DNA of 64,000 nucleotides. It comes from Bifidobacterium choerinum (GTDB taxonomy: Bacteria; Actinomycetota; Actinomycetes; Actinomycetales; Bifidobacteriaceae). Location of the stretch: NCBI RefSeq assembly GCF_000741135.1, contig NZ_JGYU01000012.1, positions 1-64,000 on the forward strand, in the 5' to 3' direction. Positions within the stretch are counted from its first letter, which is position 1. Each line of letters opens with the position of its first letter. A program made the position numbers and the translations under genes. Below are positions 28,844-38,453 of this stretch, one piece after another. The notes beneath the pieces are model-generated. The model was not told the origin of the DNA, searched no databases, and saw nothing but the letters and a program-made list of their open reading frames with translations.

Positions 28844-31678
28844 TCACTCGCTCGCGACGGCGTCGAGCACCGGCTGCTTGAGCGCGCGGTGCGCAGGCGA
28901 GATGCTGGCGACGAGGCCGACGACGATCGCGACGACGAGGAACAGCACGAGCTGGCCCCACGGGATCGTCAGCGTCGTCAGGCCCTGCTCCTCGTAGGCG
29001 ACGCGGATGACGACGCCCGCCGCGACGCCGACGACGATGCCGACGAGCGTGCCGAACACCGACAGGATGACCGCCTCGATCGCGAGCATGCCGCGCACCT
29101 GGCCGTTCGACGTGCCGATCGCGCGCAGCAGTCCGATCTCCTTCGTGCGTTCGGAGACGTTGAGCGCCAACGTGTTGACAATGCCGAAGATCGCGATGAC
29201 GATCGACAGCGCGAGCAGCGCGTAGATGATCGCGAGCATCGAGTCGATCATCGAGCTCATCGACGACTTGAACTCGTCGCGCGTGAGGATCGAGACCGTG
29301 TAGAACGGCTTCGCGGTCTTCTTCAGGTCCTCGCCGAGCTTCGCGACGTCCGCGCCGGGTTTCGCCTGCACGTACATCTGCGTGATCATCATCATGTCCT
29401 CGTCCGTGAGTTTCTCGGCCGTCGGCAACGAGACGAAGATGCTGTCCGCATACAGCGCATCGTCGATGATCGCACCGATCGTGACCTTCGCCGTCTTCGT
29501 CTCGGTCTTCGTCCTGACGAACTGCTTCGGGTCGACGTCCTGCCCCTGCCTGACGACGTCCTCGGCCTGTCTCGCCTTGGCCTGGGCGCCCGCGGCGTCG
29601 CCGGCCGCGGCGAGGCTCTGCGCCTCGCGCTGCAGCGCCGTCGCCTGCTCCTCGATCTTCTTCCGGTACGCCTCCGAGGCCTGCTTCGTGGCCGCCTCGT
29701 CGACGCTCGTGTTCTCCGATTCGAGATCGATGACGTCGCCGATCTTCCAATGCTCGTCGTCGGCGACCATGCGGCCGACGGCGACCTGTCCGTCGACGAT
29801 CACCGTCGCGGCGTCGCCGTCCTGCTTTTCGATCGGAGCGAGCCTCGTGAGCAGGTCGGACTTGACGGCGGCCGTCATGACGTCCTTCGCCGCGTTCGTC
29901 ACCTTCACCGTCGGCAGCATGTACACGGCCGACGATGCGCCGACGCCTTCGGTCTTCTCGATCGCGTCGACGGCCTTCGTGGAGATCGGCTGCGTCATGC
30001 TCGCCGTCATCGCCACGTAGTCGGCGTTGACGTTGTTGTCGACGAGATTGCTCACCGAGGTCTTCATCGACGACGCGACGACGCCGAGGCAGCTGACAAT
30101 CGCGATGCCGACGAACAGCGCGGCCGCCGTGTTCGCGGTGCGCCGCTTCGCGCGGCCGATGTTGCGCGTCGCGAGCTTGCCGGTGACCGGGAACAGCTTC
30201 TCGGGGATCCAGCCGAGCACCTTCGCCGACGGGGCGACGAAGGCCGGCGCGCAGACGATCGCGCCGATGATGATGAAGGCCGCGCCCAGACCGAGCGTCC
30301 AGCCGGAGCCGAGGTCCTTGAGCCAGGCCCAGTCGACGCGCTTGTCGGCGTCGAGGTAGCACAGCGTCCACCAGGCGGCGCCGACGACGACCATCGCCGC
30401 ACCGATCCAGCCGCGCGTCCTGACCGGCTTCTCCGGGTTGACGGTCTCGTTCATCGCCTGGATCGGCGGCGCCGTCGCGGCCGTCTTCGCCGGCAGCGTC
30501 GCGCCAACGATCGTGACGACGACGCCGACGATCAGGCCGATGACGACGTCGGTCGCCGACGGGGCGGGGGAGCCGGACAGCGGCATGCCGCTGCTCGTCA
30601 TGCCCTTGGCGATGAGCTCGAGCAGACCCCAGCCGAGCAGCACGCCGATGCCGGAGCCGACGAGGCCGAGGATGACGGCCTGCACGAGGACGCTCGCGAA
30701 GACCTGCAGCGGCGAGGCGCCGACCGAGCGCAGCAGCGCGTAGCCGCGCATGGATTCGCGCACGATCATCGTGAAGGTGTTCGCGATGATGAACGCGCCG
30801 ACGAACAATGCGATCGCCGCGAAGATCAGGATCAGCGGCTGGATGAAGCCGAGCTGGTCCTGGATGCTCTTCGTCGCGTCGTCGCGCACCGAGTCTCCGG
30901 TGACGGCGTGCGCGTCGGCGCTCTTCGGCAGCTCCTTGTTGATGCGGTCGGCGAGCCGCTGCTGCGCCTCGGCATCGAGCGGCGTCGACTTGTCGCCGTA
31001 GACGCCGATGAACTGGACGCTCGACGTGTCCTCGCCCTCCTGCTGCAACGTATGCTCGACGAAGCTCGGCGGTGCGAGGATCAGGATCGCGCCGAGCTGC
31101 GTCGACGGCGACGTGAAGACGCCGGAGACGGTCTTCTCGTGCGCCTCGCCGTCGACGACGATCTTCGCCGTGTCGCCGGTCTTCAGCCCGGCCTTGCCGG
31201 CCGTGTCCTCGAGCAACGCGATCTCGTCGTCCGTTTGCGGGTAGCCGCCGGAGACGAAGTGCGCCGAACGCCACGGATCCTGCTCGTCGACGCCGATGAC
31301 GAGCGTCGGTGCGCCGACCGTCGCCATCGCGTCGCCGTTGTGGTCGAGCAGCACGACGTTGCTCAGCTGATGCGTCGCGTCGGCGCTGACGACGCCGTCG
31401 ACCTTCTCGATGTCGGCGATGACGTCGGTGCTGATCTCGTTGTAGGTGCTGTTGTATTCGGCGAAGCCGTCCTCGCCGTCCTGTTTCTGCTCGGTGGCGC
31501 CGCGCACGTAGACGTCGGCGTCCGAGTTCGACCCCATCATCTGCGCGACCTGGTCGTTGAGCATCTCGCGGAAGCAGAACGAGCCGACGACGAAGGCGAC
31601 GCCGAGCGCGATCGCGATGATCGACATGATGAAGCGGCGGAAATGGGCCCTGGTGTCTCGTAGACCTATGCGGAACAT
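28844..31678 (-). CDS. FtsX/MacB-type ABC transporter permease
   Basis: 944-residue membrane protein. One N-terminal helix (about 17-37) is followed by a large extracytoplasmic MacB-like domain. Two FtsX core regions each hold three to four helices (around 265-400 and 820-935). A second external domain between them contains a coiled Ala/Gln/Lys stretch (EEQATALQREAQSLAAAGDA). The architecture matches actinobacterial duplicated FtsX permeases that export lipids, peptides or drugs. Its ATPase is encoded 7 bp upstream. Substrate unknown. Confidence 0.85.
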   Translation of the reverse strand: MFRIGLRDTRAHFRRFIMSIIAIALGVAFVVGSFCFREMLNDQVAQMMGSNSDADVYVRGATEQKQDGEDGFAEYNSTYNEISTDVIADIEKVDGVVSADATHQLSNVVLLDHNGDAMATVGAPTLVIGVDEQDPWRSAHFVSGGYPQTDDEIALLEDTAGKAGLKTGDTAKIVVDGEAHEKTVSGVFTSPSTQLGAILILAPPSFVEHTLQQEGEDTSSVQFIGVYGDKSTPLDAEAQQRLADRINKELPKSADAHAVTGDSVRDDATKSIQDQLGFIQPLILIFAAIALFVGAFIIANTFTMIVRESMRGYALLRSVGASPLQVFASVLVQAVILGLVGSGIGVLLGWGLLELIAKGMTSSGMPLSGSPAPSATDVVIGLIVGVVVTIVGATLPAKTAATAPPIQAMNETVNPEKPVRTRGWIGAAMVVVGAAWWTLCYLDADKRVDWAWLKDLGSGWTLGLGAAFIIIGAIVCAPAFVAPSAKVLGWIPEKLFPVTGKLATRNIGRAKRRTANTAAALFVGIAIVSCLGVVASSMKTSVSNLVDNNVNADYVAMTASMTQPISTKAVDAIEKTEGVGASSAVYMLPTVKVTNAAKDVMTAAVKSDLLTRLAPIEKQDGDAATVIVDGQVAVGRMVADDEHWKIGDVIDLESENTSVDEAATKQASEAYRKKIEEQATALQREAQSLAAAGDAAGAQAKARQAEDVVRQGQDVDPKQFVRTKTETKTAKVTIGAIIDDALYADSIFVSLPTAEKLTDEDMMMITQMYVQAKPGADVAKLGEDLKKTAKPFYTVSILTRDEFKSSMSSMIDSMLAIIYALLALSIVIAIFGIVNTLALNVSERTKEIGLLRAIGTSNGQVRGMLAIEAVILSVFGTLVGIVVGVAAGVVIRVAYEEQGLTTLTIPWGQLVLFLVVAIVVGLVASISPAHRALKQPVLDAVASE

Positions 31679-31685
31679 CGTTGGC

Positions 31686-32498
31686 TCAGTCCTCCTTGGT
31701 GGTCACGGGCTCGACGTCGACCGGGCCGTTGTCCGGGTCGTCGTGCTCGGCGAAGACGGCGAGGATGTCGTCGTAGGTCGGATGGTCCATGTCCTGCGTG
31801 ATCGAGCCGTCGGACAATACGAGCACGCGGCCGGCGAAGCTCGCGGCGCGCGGGTCGTGCGTCACCATGACGATCGACTGCCCGTAGTCGCGCACGCACT
31901 GGCGCAGGAACCCGAGCACCTCGCGGCTCGAACGCGAGTCGAGGTTGCCGGTCGGCTCGTCGGCGAAGATGACGCTCGGACGCTCCATCATCGCGCGGGC
32001 GCAGGCGACGCGCTGCTGCTGGCCGCCCGAAAGCTGGCTCGGGCGGTGATCGAGGCGGTTTTCAAGGCCGACGACGGAGACGACCTTGTCGAACCAGTCG
32101 CGGTCGATCGGACGGTGCGCGATCTGCAACGGCAGCAGGATGTTCTCCTCGGCCGTCAATGTCGGCACGAGGTTGAAGGACTGGAAGATGAAGCCGATCT
32201 CCTTGCGTCGCAGCTGCGTGAGCTGCTTCTGGTTCATCGACGAGACCTCGAGGTCCTCGACGAGGACCTCGCCGCTCGTCGGCACGTCGAGGCCGGCCAT
32301 GCAGTGCATCAGCGTCGACTTGCCCGAGCCCGACGGGCCCATGATCGCCGTGAGTTCGCCGCGTCGGAAGTCGACGCTGACGTGGTCGAGCGCCGTCACC
32401 TGGCTGTCGGTGTCGCCGTAGGTCTTATACAGATCGACCGCCCTGGCGACGATCGGGTCGGTTTTCGGCATGGTGGCGCCTGTTGATTTCCTGTTCAT
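31686..32498 (-). CDS. ABC transporter ATP-binding protein (LolD/MacB type)
   Basis: Walker [11 protein letters not shown]-loop [17 protein letters not shown], signature [15 protein letters not shown], Walker [14 protein letters not shown] and switch His in [10 protein letters not shown]. The [13 protein letters not shown]-loop is typical of ATPases that partner FtsX/MacB permeases. ATG 32498 is preceded by GAAAGG at 5 nt; the longer frame to 32666 is not needed. It is the first gene of the operon with the permease. 270 residues. Confidence 0.9.
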   Translation of the reverse strand: MNRKSTGATMPKTDPIVARAVDLYKTYGDTDSQVTALDHVSVDFRRGELTAIMGPSGSGKSTLMHCMAGLDVPTSGEVLVEDLEVSSMNQKQLTQLRRKEIGFIFQSFNLVPTLTAEENILLPLQIAHRPIDRDWFDKVVSVVGLENRLDHRPSQLSGGQQQRVACARAMMERPSVIFADEPTGNLDSRSSREVLGFLRQCVRDYGQSIVMVTHDPRAASFAGRVLVLSDGSITQDMDHPTYDDILAVFAEHDDPDNGPVDVEPVTTKED

Positions 32499-33117
32499 GT
32501 GAACCTTTCGCGTGTATGTTCGTGCAATCGCGCATGGATGCGCAAGTTCGCGCGGGGGCCATGCGCCCGATGTCGTTACCCGGTCCCCAATTATCCGCCG
32601 CCGCGCATGCGCGGGGCCGTGACCGCCGTCACGATATGCGATGCCGTTCGGCGTCGCATATGACAACGGTCACCGTGCGGCCCTGCCGCCGCGGCGTCCG
32701 TCCATATCGGAACGGGGGCGGATCTCCACGACCGAAGCGTATCGTGCCGGACGGCGTCGGAGATCGGAATGTCCATTTTCCCGGACCGATCTCCTGTCCG
32801 CCGCCGTGGCCACGTCGCGGGCCGCTTGCCTTCCACTATCGCCGACATCGGCTTCACAGTCCGCCATCTTGCGGTTGCATCGGGCGCAAACGCAGGCAAC
32901 CATGCGTTGCATCGGCGTCGTTCCAGCGATTGTCCGGCATCCGCGCCGCCATGTCGATGATGTATCGAATCTCACGATGCGAGACCGGGGCGGTTGCGCG
33001 TCCCAATTGCGCGACCGCCCCGGCGACGTCGGCGCCGATAGCGTGCGGGCGGTAGAGTGGTCGCACGGCGGCGACGGGACGGCCGGGCTGTGACGGAACG
33101 GACGAGGGAGCGGGACG
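32499..33117. other. Gene-free interval rich in inverted repeats
   Basis: No convincing gene lies here. The interval holds a long imperfect hairpin at 32619-32673 (arms GTGACCG..ATATGCGA-GCC), a GGAGATCGG/CCGATCTCC pair around 32758-32802, and a strong hairpin at 32985-33023 (CCGGGGCGGTTGCGC and near-complement). TAGAGT at 33053-33058 may be the xerC -10. Confidence 0.55.
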
Positions 33118-34035
33118 ATGGCGGATGCGCGACGGATGGTCGAGGAATACATGGGGTATCTGCGCGGCGCGAGGGGGCTGAGCGAGCATACGGTGGCCGC
33201 CTACCGCTCCGACCTGCTCGCCTGCGTCGACGTGCTCGCCTCCTTCGGGAGGACGTCGCTCGACGACGTGACGCTCGACGATCTGCGGATGTGGATGGCG
33301 CATGATGCGAAACGGATTGCGAAGAGCAGCCTCGCGCGCCGGACGATCGCCGTGCGCGGGTTCTTCGCGTGGGCGCAGCGGCACGGCCGTCTTGCGCACG
33401 ACCCGGCCGCCTCGCTGAGCACGCCGAAGCTGTCGAAGACGCTGCCCGCCGTGCTCAACGAGACGCAGGCAGAGGCGCTGATGGACACGGCCGACATGGA
33501 GCCGTCGGACGAGCGCGACCCGCATCGGCATGCGCTCGCGCTGCGCGACTGCGCGATGCTCGAGGTGCTTTACGCGACCGGCATCCGCGTCGCCGAGCTC
33601 GTGTCGATGGATCTGGACAGCGTGCGCTACGGCAACCGCACGATCACCGTCACTGGCAAGGGGAACAAGCAGCGCGTCGTGCCCTTCGGCGCGCCGGCGC
33701 AGCGCGCGCTCGAGCAGTGGACGGGCGAGGGCAGGCCGCGTCTGGCGAACGCGCGTTCGGGAAGCGCGTTGTTCCTCGGCGCGCGCGGCGGCCGCGTCGA
33801 CCAGCGCGTCGTGCGCGGCGTCGTCCACCGCGAGGCGGCGCGCGCCGGCGTCCCCGACATCTCGCCGCATGCGTTGCGCCACAGCGCGGCGACGCATATG
33901 CTCGACGGCGGCGCCGACCTGCGCGAGGTGCAGGAGATGCTCGGACATGCATCGCTGCAGACGACGCAGCGCTACACGCATGTCTCGATCGAACAGCTCA
34001 AGGCGCGCTACGCGCAGGCCTTCCCGCGCGCATAG
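33118..34035 (+). CDS. xerC: Site-specific tyrosine recombinase XerC
   Basis: Partner of XerD at dif. Core-binding domain in residues 5-95. Catalytic residues are R157 (TGIRVAEL), HALRHSAATHM, LGHASLQTTQ and the tyrosine in QRYTHVS. 305 residues, full length. The start follows GAGGGAGCGGGACG. It stands alone, about 14 kb from xerD. Confidence 0.92.
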   Translation: MADARRMVEEYMGYLRGARGLSEHTVAAYRSDLLACVDVLASFGRTSLDDVTLDDLRMWMAHDAKRIAKSSLARRTIAVRGFFAWAQRHGRLAHDPAASLSTPKLSKTLPAVLNETQAEALMDTADMEPSDERDPHRHALALRDCAMLEVLYATGIRVAELVSMDLDSVRYGNRTITVTGKGNKQRVVPFGAPAQRALEQWTGEGRPRLANARSGSALFLGARGGRVDQRVVRGVVHREAARAGVPDISPHALRHSAATHMLDGGADLREVQEMLGHASLQTTQRYTHVSIEQLKARYAQAFPRA

Positions 34036-34394
34036 GCGGATGCGGTTTCACGTAGTGAGAACGCTATGGGGCATCGCCGCGATGTCGTCGCGAGCGGACT
34101 GCAAACGCTCGCAGCGCCGCGACAATCGACGAAACGGTGGGGCGGGTGCGGGCTAACCCATTGCAGCGGCGCCGTTCCGCGGCGGAATCGAGCATCGCCT
34201 GCGCCGGCGGGGGAGTCGCTCGGAGCGACGATCGGGCCGTTGGCGCTGACAGCGTTATCGTCTCAGGTGGTTGCGTGGCTGTGGCACAATGGGTAGTTAA
34301 TCGGCGATGGGGTCGGAACTCGAACGGTTTCGGCCCCATCGTTTTCGGCGGGGCTCGCCCCGCCGTCCGATCTCAAGGAAAAAGGAGTAATCCC
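34036..34394 (+). promoter_or_regulatory. oppA upstream and leader region
   Basis: This 359-bp stretch holds no long gene. A stem CGATGGGG..CCCCATCG (34305-34341) is followed directly by TTTT, like an intrinsic terminator or attenuator. A second stem GGCGGGGC/GCCCCGCC (34347-34364) stands just before the oppA ribosome-binding site (AAAAAGGAG). A 27-codon Arg-rich frame (ATG 34307 to TAA 34390) covers both stems but lacks a clear ribosome-binding site. Confidence 0.45.
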
Positions 34395-36020
34395 ATGAAG
34401 AAGAAGGCAATCGCCGTCGTCGCAGGTGCCTGCGCCCTCGGCATGCTGCTCGGCGGCTGCGGCGCAGCGGGCGACTCGTCGAACGCCGGCGGCAACGTCA
34501 TCACCGCCTACAACTCGGAGCCGCAGAACGCGCTGATCCCGGGCAACACGAACGAGACCGGCGGCGGCAAGGTCGGTCAGCTGCTCTTCGCGAACCTCGT
34601 GCGCTACGATTCGAAGGGCGACACGAAGATGGAGGTCGCCGAATCGATCGAGCCGAACAAGGACGCGACCCAGTACACCGTCAAGCTCAAGGACGGCTGG
34701 AAGTTCACCGACGGCACGCCGGTGACGGCCGAGTCCTTCACGAAGTCGTGGAGCTACACGGCGAACGCGAAGAACGCGCAGAAGTGCTCGTCGTTCTTCA
34801 GCATGATCAAGGGCTATGACGATCTGCAGAAGGACGGCCTCAAGGGCGACGAGCAGCTCTCGGGCCTCAAGGTCATCGACGACAAGACCTTCACCGTCGA
34901 CCTCGACCAGCAGGATTCGGTCTTCCCGATCAAGGTCGGCTATCTGGCCTTCGCGCCGCTTCCGGAATCCTTCTACAAGGATCCGAAGGCCTTCGGCGAG
35001 AAGCCGGTCGGCAACGGCATGTACAAGTTCGACAAGTGGGACCACAACTCGCAGATCGTGCTGACGAAGAACGCCGACTACAAGGGCGAGGAACAGCCGA
35101 AGAACGACGGCGTCACCTTTAAGATCTACACGTCGCCGGATTCGGCCTACGCGGACGTGCAGGCCGGCAATCTCGACGTCATGGACACGGTCCCGGCCGC
35201 CGACACGAAGACCTTCGAGAAGGATCCGTCGGTCGAGGCCTACAACAAGGCCGGTTCGGTCATTCAGACCTTCACGATCCCGGCGAACATGAAGCATTGG
35301 GAGACCAACACCGAGGAAGGCCAGCTGCGCCGCCAGGCGCTGTCGATGGCGATCGACCGCCAGCAGATCGTCGACAAGGTGCTCAACGGCGTCGGCACGC
35401 CGGCCACCGACTTCACGGCGCCGGTCATCCCGGGCTATTCGAAGGACCTCAAGAACGGCAAGTACCTCAAGGCCAATCCGACTGAGGCGAAGAAGCTGTG
35501 GGCCAAGGCCGAAGCCATCGCCAAGTGGGACGGCACGCTCACCTTCTCGTTCAACGCCGACGGCGGCGCGCAGCCGATCTATGACGCGGTCGTCAACCAG
35601 GTGAAGAACACCCTCGGCATCAAGGCCGCGACGAACCCGATGCCGACCTTCCAGGAGTTCCGCAACGCGGTCTCCGACCGCAAGATCGACGGAGCGTTCC
35701 GCACCGGCTGGCAGCCGGACTACCCGTCGGCCGAGAACTACCTGTATCAGCTCTATGATTCGGACGCGGCCGACGGCAACGGCTCGAACGACGGCGACTA
35801 CAAGAACGCCGAGGTCGACGAGCTGCTGAGCAAGGCCGCCGCCGCGACGAACACCGACGAGCAGATCGACCTGTATCACCAGACCGAGGAGATCCTGCTC
35901 GAGCAGCTGCCGGCCGTCCCGCTGTACTACTCGAACGCGGACGGCGTCGCCGCCAAGGGCGTCAAGGGCTTCGAGATGGACTGGCAGAACCAGCCGATCT
36001 ACGAGAACATGACGAAGTGA
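34395..36020 (+). CDS. oppA: Oligopeptide ABC transporter substrate-binding lipoprotein
   Basis: Signal peptide with lipobox LLGGC (cysteine about residue 22), then a Ser/Gly linker and an SBP_bac_5 domain. Markers are NTNETGGGKVGQLLFANLVRYD, YTVKLKDGWKFTDGTPVTAESF, GNGMYKFDKWDHNSQIVLTKN, RRQALSMAIDRQQIVDKVLNG, FRTGWQPDYPSAENYL and EILLEQLPAVPLYY. It captures oligopeptides outside the membrane for OppBCDF. AAGGAG lies about 7 nt before ATG 34395. 541 residues. First of the opp genes; a terminator-like hairpin and 520 bp separate it from oppB, which probably allows higher expression of the binding protein. Confidence 0.93.
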   Translation: MKKKAIAVVAGACALGMLLGGCGAAGDSSNAGGNVITAYNSEPQNALIPGNTNETGGGKVGQLLFANLVRYDSKGDTKMEVAESIEPNKDATQYTVKLKDGWKFTDGTPVTAESFTKSWSYTANAKNAQKCSSFFSMIKGYDDLQKDGLKGDEQLSGLKVIDDKTFTVDLDQQDSVFPIKVGYLAFAPLPESFYKDPKAFGEKPVGNGMYKFDKWDHNSQIVLTKNADYKGEEQPKNDGVTFKIYTSPDSAYADVQAGNLDVMDTVPAADTKTFEKDPSVEAYNKAGSVIQTFTIPANMKHWETNTEEGQLRRQALSMAIDRQQIVDKVLNGVGTPATDFTAPVIPGYSKDLKNGKYLKANPTEAKKLWAKAEAIAKWDGTLTFSFNADGGAQPIYDAVVNQVKNTLGIKAATNPMPTFQEFRNAVSDRKIDGAFRTGWQPDYPSAENYLYQLYDSDAADGNGSNDGDYKNAEVDELLSKAAAATNTDEQIDLYHQTEEILLEQLPAVPLYYSNADGVAAKGVKGFEMDWQNQPIYENMTK

Positions 36021-36072
36021 GCCGGCGCGGGACGTCGAACGGGTGAGGCCGTTCGGTGCCGCGACACTGCAT

Positions 36073-36115
36073 GAGGAAGGGCTCCGGAACCATCGAGGTT
36101 CCGGAGCCCTTCCTC
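36073..36115 (+). terminator. Terminator of oppA
   Basis: GAGGAAGGGCTCCGGAAC and its complement form a perfect 18-bp stem with loop CATCGAG, 52 bp after the oppA stop. Confidence 0.85.
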
Positions 36116-36160
36116 ATATCCGTTCCCGTCGTCGCGACGGCGACGTGCAGCGTTCGCCGC

Positions 36161-36244
36161 TCAGTCCCGCCCCGTCTCCTCGGATTGCTCGGATTCGTCG
36201 TCGAAGAACTCGATGCGGACGGTCACGGTCAGCTGTTCGTGCAT
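36161..36244 (-). CDS. Candidate 27-aa small protein between oppA and oppB
   Basis: MHEQLTVTVRIEFFDDESEQ, then SEETGRD: a beta-strand-like start and an acidic tail. It has a strong ribosome-binding site, GGAAGGGGG 5 nt before ATG 36244 on the minus strand. Nothing similar is known to me. The support is only the ribosome-binding site and the codon pattern. Confidence 0.4.
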   Translation of the reverse strand: MHEQLTVTVRIEFFDDESEQSEETGRD

Positions 36245-36439
36245 GAGGTCCCCCTTCCGGTCACTTTTCGAATAAATGACCGGTTTAACGCCGTACTTCG
36301 TCCAGTCCGCCGCGATGCCCACAGTGTGGGACGCGGTGCGGTGGAAGGAATCGGCGCGAATCGGCGCCTGGGCGCGCCGTTCGCTCAGAACGTGGGCAAA
36401 ATGGCCGTGGAAACGGCAAAAGAGGGGCGAATCCGTCCG

Positions 36440-36466
36440 GTAAGTCAAGTCATGCGGTAGACTTAC
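36440..36466. promoter_or_regulatory. Inverted repeat in the oppB promoter region
   Basis: GTAAGTC (36440-36446) and GACTTAC (36460-36466) form an inverted repeat with 20-bp centre spacing, 73 bp before oppB. It may be an operator or promoter overlap; the regulator is unknown. Confidence 0.35.
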
Positions 36467-36538
36467 TGGATACCGCGACCGCGAGCGGCATGACGCGTCG
36501 TGCCCTGATGCGGTCTGTAAGACAACAAGGAGCAACCA

Positions 36539-37465
36539 ATGGGCAAATATCTTCTGCGCCGCATCCTGCAGATGATCCCCGTGGTTCTCGGTACGACACT
36601 GTTGGTGTATGCGCTCGTCTTCGCACTCCCGGGTGACCCGGTCAAGGCGATGTTCGGAGACAAGCCCGTCAATGAAGCCGTCGCTGCCCAGATCCGCGCC
36701 GAATACAATCTGGACAAGCCGTTCATCGTGCAGTACCTGCTGTTCCTGAAGAACGCGCTGAGCCTCAACTTCGGCGAGACCTTCGCCGGACAGCCCGTCA
36801 TCGCGGAGATCGGGCGCGCGTTCCCGGTCACGATCAAGCTCGCGTTGATGGCGTTCTGCTTCGAGGCGATCTTCGGCTGCGTGTTCGGCGTCATCTCCGG
36901 CCTGAAGAAGGGCAAGTGGTACGACTCGGTCATCCTGATCGTCTCGCTGCTGCTGATCTCGGTGCCGACCTTCGTCACCGGCTTCCTCGGACAGTACCTC
37001 CTCGGCGTCAAATGGCGCATCCTACCGGTGACCGCCGGCTCGAACCCCGGATTCCTCGACCTGCTGATGCCCGCGATGGTGCTCGGCTCGGTCTCGATGG
37101 CGTACATCATCCGACTGGCGCGTTCCGAGGTCTCGTCGAACATCGCGATGGACTATGTGCGCACCGCGCGTGCGAAGGGCATGAGCAACACGGCCGTCAC
37201 CTTCCGCCACATCCTGCGCAACTCGATGATCCCGGTCGTCACCTATCTGGGCCAGGACCTCGGCGCGCTGATGGGCGGCGCGATGATCACCGAACAGATC
37301 TTCAACATCCACGGCGTCGGATTCCTCACCTACCAGAGCATCCTCAAGGGTGAGGCGAACATGGTCGTCTCGGTCGTCACGCTGCTCACGCTCGTGTTCG
37401 TCGTGTGCAACCTGCTGGTCGATCTGCTGTACGCGGCGCTTGATCCGCGCATCCGCTACGCGTGA
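36539..37465 (+). CDS. oppB: Oligopeptide ABC transporter permease OppB
   Basis: BPD_transp_1 permease with six predicted helices. It has the DppB/OppB start YLLRRILQMIPVVLGTTLLV, LPGDPVKAMFGDK, and the EAA-type loop YVRTARAKGMSNTAVTFRHI, then LRNSMIPVVTYLG. 308 residues. AAGGAG lies about 9 nt before the ATG. Followed by oppC after 14 bp. Confidence 0.94.
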   Translation: MGKYLLRRILQMIPVVLGTTLLVYALVFALPGDPVKAMFGDKPVNEAVAAQIRAEYNLDKPFIVQYLLFLKNALSLNFGETFAGQPVIAEIGRAFPVTIKLALMAFCFEAIFGCVFGVISGLKKGKWYDSVILIVSLLLISVPTFVTGFLGQYLLGVKWRILPVTAGSNPGFLDLLMPAMVLGSVSMAYIIRLARSEVSSNIAMDYVRTARAKGMSNTAVTFRHILRNSMIPVVTYLGQDLGALMGGAMITEQIFNIHGVGFLTYQSILKGEANMVVSVVTLLTLVFVVCNLLVDLLYAALDPRIRYA

Positions 37466-37479
37466 GGGAGAGTAGGACA

Positions 37480-38433
37480 ATGACAGACATCACGAAACCG
37501 CTGCCGGGCCAGGAACGCTACGTCGCGCCGCTCGACGAGACGCCGCTGCAGACCGTGGACACGGTTGACGAATCGGCCCCAGCGACGAGCATGTGGGCGG
37601 ACGCATGGCGCACGCTGCGCAAGAACCCGCTGTTCATCATCTCGGGCATCCTCATCATCTGCATCGTCTTCGTCGCGCTCTTCCCGGGCGTCTTCACGAA
37701 GAACGACCCGAACTACTGCAACCTCGACAATTCGCTCGAACCGTCCAGACCGGGCCATCCGTTCGGATTCGACCTGCAGGGATGCGACGTCTACTCGCGC
37801 GTCGTCTACGGCACGCGCACGTCGTTGAGCGTCGGCATCCTGACGACGCTCATCGTCGTCGCCGTCGGCACGCTCATCGGCGCCGTCGCCGGCTTCTTCG
37901 GCGGCTGGGTCGATGCGGTCCTCAGCCGCATCGTCGACATCTTCATGGCGATTCCGATGCTGCTCGGCGCGATCGTCGTGCTGCAGATGTTCCGCACGGT
38001 CACGTCGATCTGGAAGGTCGTGCTCGTGCTCGCGCTCTTCGGCTGGGTCTCGACGGCGCGCATCGCGCGCGGCGCCGTGCTTTCGTCGAAGAACCTCGAG
38101 TTCAACACGGCGTCGACGGCGCTCGGTTCGACGCCGACGCGCAACCTGTTCCGCCACATCCTGCCGAACTCGGTCTCGCCGATCATCGTCATCGCGACGA
38201 CGTCGCTCGGTTCGTACATCGTCTCCGAGGCGACGCTGAGCTTCCTCGGCATCGGCCTGCCGTCGACGACGGTCAGCTGGGGCGGCGACATCTCGAAGGC
38301 GCAGTCGATCCTGCGCACCGATCCGATGGTGCTGTTCTACCCGTCCGTCGCGCTTGCGATCACCGTGCTGGCGTTCATCATGATGGGCGACGCCGTCAAG
38401 GACGCGCTCGACCCGAAGAGCCGCACGGCCTGA
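37480..38433 (+). CDS. oppC: Oligopeptide ABC transporter permease OppC
   Basis: The N-terminal cytoplasmic part has the OppC_N signature WADAWRTLRKNPLFIISG. Six helices follow, with HPFGFDLQGCDVYSRVVYGTRTSL, the EAA loop STALGSTPTRNLFRHILPNS and EATLSFLGIGLPSTTVSWG. ATG 37480 follows an AGTAGGA ribosome-binding site; the in-frame ATGs upstream overlap oppB. 317 residues. Confidence 0.94.
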   Translation: MTDITKPLPGQERYVAPLDETPLQTVDTVDESAPATSMWADAWRTLRKNPLFIISGILIICIVFVALFPGVFTKNDPNYCNLDNSLEPSRPGHPFGFDLQGCDVYSRVVYGTRTSLSVGILTTLIVVAVGTLIGAVAGFFGGWVDAVLSRIVDIFMAIPMLLGAIVVLQMFRTVTSIWKVVLVLALFGWVSTARIARGAVLSSKNLEFNTASTALGSTPTRNLFRHILPNSVSPIIVIATTSLGSYIVSEATLSFLGIGLPSTTVSWGGDISKAQSILRTDPMVLFYPSVALAITVLAFIMMGDAVKDALDPKSRTA

Positions 38434-38453
38434 GATTCCCGTAGGAGTAAGCA

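Noticed and set aside
28446..31274. 942-codon frame overlapping the permease gene
   Set aside because: Only its last 82 codons encode a plausible protein; the rest is a shadow of the FtsX-type gene on the same strand.
32670..33152. 160-codon minus-strand protein in the gene-free interval
   Set aside because: Arg/Pro/Ser-rich with no domain, no ribosome-binding site and strong hairpins inside.
34262..34345. tRNA-like gene before oppA
   Set aside because: There is a stem and a loop, but no cloverleaf, acceptor pairing or T-loop GTTCRA motif in the right place.
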